Assembly: GCA_024434115.1 (NCBI GenBank)
Contig: QMIT01000008.1
Span: 124,001 to 188,000, forward strand
Reading direction: 5' to 3'
Origin: Chloroflexota bacterium
GTDB taxonomy: Bacteria; Chloroflexota; Anaerolineae; Aggregatilineales; J027
Length of the DNA stretch: 64,000 nucleotides
Notes under the pieces: generated by a model
Told to the model about the DNA's origin: nothing
The model's input: only the letters and a program-made list of their open reading frames with translations
Databases searched by the model: none
Shown here: positions 60,920 through 64,000 of the stretch, one piece after another
Position numbering within the stretch: the first letter of the stretch is position 1
How the letters are laid out: the number at the start of each line of letters is the position of its first letter
Position numbers and translations under genes: made by a program

Positions 60920-62173
60920 CTATTTCATATTGGCGATGATCGCGGTGGCAAATTCACTGGTCTTAACCTGTTTCGCACCTTCCATCTGACGGGCAAAGTC
61001 ATAGGTCACGATCTTTTGACGGATGGTCGCTTCATAGGCATGGGTAATCATATCCGCCGCTTCCTGCCAACCGATATGTTCGAGCATCATGACCCCGGAG
61101 AACAGCAATGACCCCGGATTGACCACATCTTGGTCAGTATATTTGGGAGCAGTGCCGTGTGTCGCTTCAAAGAGGGCCACCGCGTCGCCAACATTCGCGC
61201 CGGGGGCAATGCCGACGCCGCCGACTTCAGCCGCAATCGCGTCGGAGAGATAGTCGCCGTTCAGGTTGGGAGTGGCAATCACATCGTGTTCGGAGGGGCG
61301 CAGCAGCATCTTTTGGAACATGATGTCGGCGATGGTGTCCTGAATCAAAATCTTGCCTTCGGGCACTTTGCCGCCATGATTCTTTTCGACATCATCCCAG
61401 CTAATGGTTTGTTCACCAAATTCGGCTGCGGCAATTTCATAGCCCCATTTACGGAATGCGCCTTCGGTGAATTTTTGGATATTGCCCTTATGCACCAACG
61501 TCACACTCTTGCGTTTGTGTTCGATGGCATATTGGATAGCCTTGCGCACCAATCGTTTGGAGCCGAATTCACTGATCGGCTTGATGCCTAGACCAGCGCC
61601 TTCAAAGAAGCCCTCGACCCCCAAATCTTGGCGGAGGAAACGGGCTAGTTTTTCATTTTCGGGTGAGCCGCTTTCAAATTCGATACCCGCATACACATCT
61701 TCAGTGTTTTCGCGGAAAATGACCACATCAATATCTTGGGGATTTTTCACCGGGCTGGGTACGCCTTCATACCAGCGCACCGGACGAATGCAAGCATATA
61801 AGTCCAACACTTGGCGCAGCGTGACGTTTAAACTGCGAAAACCACCACCAACGGGGGTTGTCAGCGGGCCTTTAATCCCGACCAGATATTCGCGGAGGGC
61901 GTCAAACGTTTCTTCGGGCATATAGTCGCCATTAAAAACACTGGCTGCTTTTTCGCCGGAAAAAATTTCCATCCATGAAATCTTGCGTTTGCCGCTGTAG
62001 GCTTTTTCGACTGCGGCGTCCCATATCCGCAGCGAGGCTTTCATAATATCGCGCCCGATGCCATCGCCCTCGATATACATCAAAATGGGATGGTCAGACA
62101 CTACCAATTTGCCGTTTTTACCTACCGTTATTTTATCCCCTTCGGTAGGTACTTTAATCTTTTCGTAGGCCAT
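60920..62173 (-). CDS. icd: NADP-type isocitrate dehydrogenase
   Basis: A 417-residue TCA-cycle enzyme converting isocitrate to 2-oxoglutarate and CO2 with NADP reduction. Diagnostic stretches: [13 protein letters not shown] with the substrate-binding Ser, [26 protein letters not shown], and the cofactor motif [16 protein letters not shown] (KY typical of NADP-enzymes). Length equals the E. coli Icd class. It has its own extended -10 promoter. The small downstream ORF is the only co-transcribed neighbour; the rhomboid gene lies 96 nt upstream. Confidence 0.97.
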   Translation of the reverse strand: MAYEKIKVPTEGDKITVGKNGKLVVSDHPILMYIEGDGIGRDIMKASLRIWDAAVEKAYSGKRKISWMEIFSGEKAASVFNGDYMPEETFDALREYLVGIKGPLTTPVGGGFRSLNVTLRQVLDLYACIRPVRWYEGVPSPVKNPQDIDVVIFRENTEDVYAGIEFESGSPENEKLARFLRQDLGVEGFFEGAGLGIKPISEFGSKRLVRKAIQYAIEHKRKSVTLVHKGNIQKFTEGAFRKWGYEIAAAEFGEQTISWDDVEKNHGGKVPEGKILIQDTIADIMFQKMLLRPSEHDVIATPNLNGDYLSDAIAAEVGGVGIAPGANVGDAVALFEATHGTAPKYTDQDVVNPGSLLFSGVMMLEHIGWQEAADMITHAYEATIRQKIVTYDFARQMEGAKQVKTSEFATAIIANMK

Positions 62174-62225
62174 AATGGGCTTCGACTCCTAGAATTAGTT
62201 ACGGTCATCCAAAGAAACGGGGTGG

Positions 62226-62231
62226 ATTATA
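62226..62231 (-). promoter_or_regulatory. Extended -10 promoter element of icd
   Basis: Minus strand TGTTATAAT: a perfect TATAAT with the TG extension, 53 nt before the icd start. The best -35 candidate (TTTGCA) is 15 nt upstream, slightly short, which an extended -10 can tolerate. Confidence 0.6.
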
Positions 62232-62269
62232 ACATATGCCTGCGTGTGCAAACCCGTCAAAAATTTCTT

Positions 62270-63109
62270 TTATAGGGCACGCCCCTGTAGATAACGCATC
62301 AGCATATCTTTGCGAATGAACAAAAAGATGGTAAAGCCTGCCAAAAAGCCCATCACATGCGCCAAATGTCCAATATTGCTCTCATAACCACTTTTTATGA
62401 TGCTGATAGAGGGCACGGTTTCCATAATCAAAAAGGGGAACAACAGCAGCACCGACGGGATTTGCAGATGCCAGTGCCACCAATCGGGTCGGCGGCGTGT
62501 AAACAACCGTATCGGGATGACCCCCAAAAATCGCAGCAGCGACCCCACTCCCCATAAACAAGTGATGCGTTCGCCATAAAACAAGATGAGATACGCCCCC
62601 ATTACCCCGGAAATGGCCCCACTTGCACCGATCCCCGCAAAATTGGCTTGTGCCTCAATCGGATTCAGCAGCACATCAAAAACATTCGCCACCATACCCG
62701 CTAACAAATAATAGGCCAGAAATCGCCACGGGCCACACGCATCCTCTACCCGAAATCCAAACACCCGCAGATAGAGCATATTGCCAAATAGATGGGCAAA
62801 ACTGCCGTGCATAAAAATGGCAGTAAAGGTCATCAATGCACCGATACTTTGAGATTGGTGGAGTTCGGCTTCTCGATAGCCATACAAAAAGACCTTGCTG
62901 CGAAGGATTGAAGTGCGGGCCGCCACCATGTCGGGCACGAGCCACACCATAAACACCACGATATTGAGGATGATAATTGTCCATGTCATCCATGGGAATG
63001 TCCGATAGCGCATCTCCCCACGCGAATCTCGAAATGGCATCGGGTAAAATAGCGAGGACAGCAGCAATTCAAGGATGGTGAAGAGAATTGCGAGCAAGAT
63101 AATCGCCAT
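62270..63109 (-). CDS. Rhomboid-family intramembrane serine protease
   Basis: A 279-residue membrane protease. It has about six or seven hydrophobic segments. The GxSG motif in GIGASGAISGVMGAY holds the active Ser, and the His in HLAHVMGFLAGF completes the dyad. Loop residues with the FAHLFGNMLYLRVFG block are typical of the family. It should cleave membrane substrates. ATG 63109 is chosen because GGGGAG precedes it and the next gene's stop at 63115 lies just before; a GTG at 63127 would overlap that gene. Co-transcribed with the TPR protein. Confidence 0.93.
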   Translation of the reverse strand: MAIILLAILFTILELLLSSLFYPMPFRDSRGEMRYRTFPWMTWTIIILNIVVFMVWLVPDMVAARTSILRSKVFLYGYREAELHQSQSIGALMTFTAIFMHGSFAHLFGNMLYLRVFGFRVEDACGPWRFLAYYLLAGMVANVFDVLLNPIEAQANFAGIGASGAISGVMGAYLILFYGERITCLWGVGSLLRFLGVIPIRLFTRRRPDWWHWHLQIPSVLLLFPFLIMETVPSISIIKSGYESNIGHLAHVMGFLAGFTIFLFIRKDMLMRYLQGRAL

Positions 63110-63114
63110 GTGTC

Positions 63115-64000
63115 CTAGACTCCCCACTTGGCGGCGAGTAGGGACAAGGCGATTGGCAGCACCAGCCTAAAAGCGACCATCAACAGTATCCCGCCCATTA
63201 AACCGAGCACGGCCCGCGCTTCCAGTGCGATTTCTGGCAATTTGGTTTCACCGACCCGACTACCCAACCATTTACCAAACGGCTGCTGGCGTGATCCCGA
63301 TGTTGCCGTGACCAGCAAATAGCCCCCCAACAGCGATAACCCAACACCCAACCAGCGTGACCGCCCCATTTGCGAAAAATCGAGTCCGGCGTCCTGAAAA
63401 CCCAAAACGAGAAATAACAAACTGACCGCTACTGCTTCCCGAAAGGCCAACAGAAAACTGCGCTGTTCATGTTCGCTGACGATAGGAATTTCGTTTTGGA
63501 GGGCGGCTTCGGCTTTTTTGCCATCTTCGGTGCGTGGCCCCAAGCGTGCAGCACGATCATAGGCGACTGCGGCAAGTTTGGCATGGCGTGTCTGGCGATA
63601 CCCATCCCCTAAATACCGCCACAGGGTTTGATTTTCCGGATAGCGCTTTAGGGTGGTTTCCAATAATTTGACGGCGTTTTCGGGATGGCCGGCATCTTTT
63701 AGCTGCTGGGAGGCTTTCAAGATGATCTCCGGGTCGGCATCTGGCAATAGCGCCAACCGCATCCGAATTTCATCCGCCTCACGCCAGCGTCCTATTTTTT
63801 CGGCCAATTCAATCCCCAACAGATAGACCGTCGCCGAGGTAGAACCACCGCGCAGTGCCCGTAACATCAGTGTCCATGCGTCCTCGGTGAAATAACCGTC
63901 ATAGAGAGCTTTGGTCGCTTTTGCTAATGCTTCAGGATGATCTATCCGAATCTCCAATACTGCTGTCCATGCCCTGACCGCCGTCTCCACATTGCGACGG
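63115..64000 (-). CDS. TPR protein with C-terminal membrane helices, cut by window end
   Basis: At least 294 residues; the frame stays open to the window end. TPR units are visible in the N-terminal 150 residues (for example DPEIILKASQQLKDAGHPENAV and QTLWRYLGDGYRQTRHAKLA), followed by about three or four hydrophobic segments in the C-terminal half (about 185-285; VAVSLLFLVLGF, GLSLLGGYLLVTA, GLMGGILLMVAF). The layout suggests a membrane scaffold presenting TPRs to the cytoplasm. It lies 5 nt before the rhomboid gene. The missing N-terminus prevents naming. Confidence 0.8.
   Translation of the reverse strand, partial: RRNVETAVRAWTAVLEIRIDHPEALAKATKALYDGYFTEDAWTLMLRALRGGSTSATVYLLGIELAEKIGRWREADEIRMRLALLPDADPEIILKASQQLKDAGHPENAVKLLETTLKRYPENQTLWRYLGDGYRQTRHAKLAAVAYDRAARLGPRTEDGKKAEAALQNEIPIVSEHEQRSFLLAFREAVAVSLLFLVLGFQDAGLDFSQMGRSRWLGVGLSLLGGYLLVTATSGSRQQPFGKWLGSRVGETKLPEIALEARAVLGLMGGILLMVAFRLVLPIALSLLAAKWGV

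Overview
The window looks like a chromosomal segment of a Chloroflexota bacterium, most likely Anaerolineae-like. This is inferred from the style of the genes rather than from a marker gene: many membrane or secreted proteins carry long Thr/Pro-rich linkers, SH3b, LysM and TPR modules are frequent, starts are often TTG or GTG, and sigma70-type promoters and Rho-independent terminators are recognisable. About 57 protein genes, one tRNA, one T-box leader and a set of promoters and terminators can be supported. No insertion sequence, prophage or CRISPR array is visible.

Left edge (1-2935, minus strand): the 5' part of a bacterial microcompartment operon that continues beyond the window. It encodes a small membrane protein, an RpiB-like isomerase and a DeoC aldolase (both with N-terminal amphipathic helices of the encapsulation-peptide kind), one hexameric shell protein and three different pentameric vertex proteins. 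The enzyme set fits the sugar-phosphate-utilising (SPU) class, whose physiology is poorly known. Divergent from it (3124-11171) is a three-gene module: an atypical kinase-repeat-membrane-lectin-like giant protein, a second atypical kinase, and a TPR-membrane-SH3 protein. This looks like a cell-surface sensing or signalling system of unknown function.

Middle (11457-42831): a DIP1984-family protein, tRNA-Val(GAC), a Thr-rich membrane protein, a psuG-lipoprotein pair, and a long minus-strand gene string (acpS, two M16 peptidases, amidase, UDP-glucose dehydrogenase, secreted protein, FAD oxidoreductase, flippase-like protein). Then come a GNAT enzyme, a complete polar amino acid ABC transporter (aapJQMP-like) whose second permease has a large extra domain, a VOC protein, a HAD phosphatase, a PucC-family transporter, a thioredoxin-NHL protein, a pcrA-type helicase with maf, a MecA-like penicillin-binding lipoprotein, and thrS under T-box control with a small unknown ORF in its leader.

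Right part (43500-64000): an AT-rich NERD-helicase gene, probably acquired, lies next to a 66-bp remnant of a histidine kinase 3' end. A CAP-LysM surface protein and an intact DICT-type histidine kinase follow. Next are a glycosyltransferase/flippase group, two small membrane proteins, a GT39/DUF2142-like glycosyltransferase, an orphan biotinyl carrier protein, a secreted cyclophilin, an AIM24-type protein, a secreted LolA-fold-like protein, an unknown three-gene plus-strand cassette ending in an alpha/beta hydrolase, icd, a rhomboid protease and a TPR protein cut by the window end.

The best candidates for undescribed biology are the microcompartment operon with its unusual RpiB active site and membrane protein, and the divergent dual-kinase surface module.
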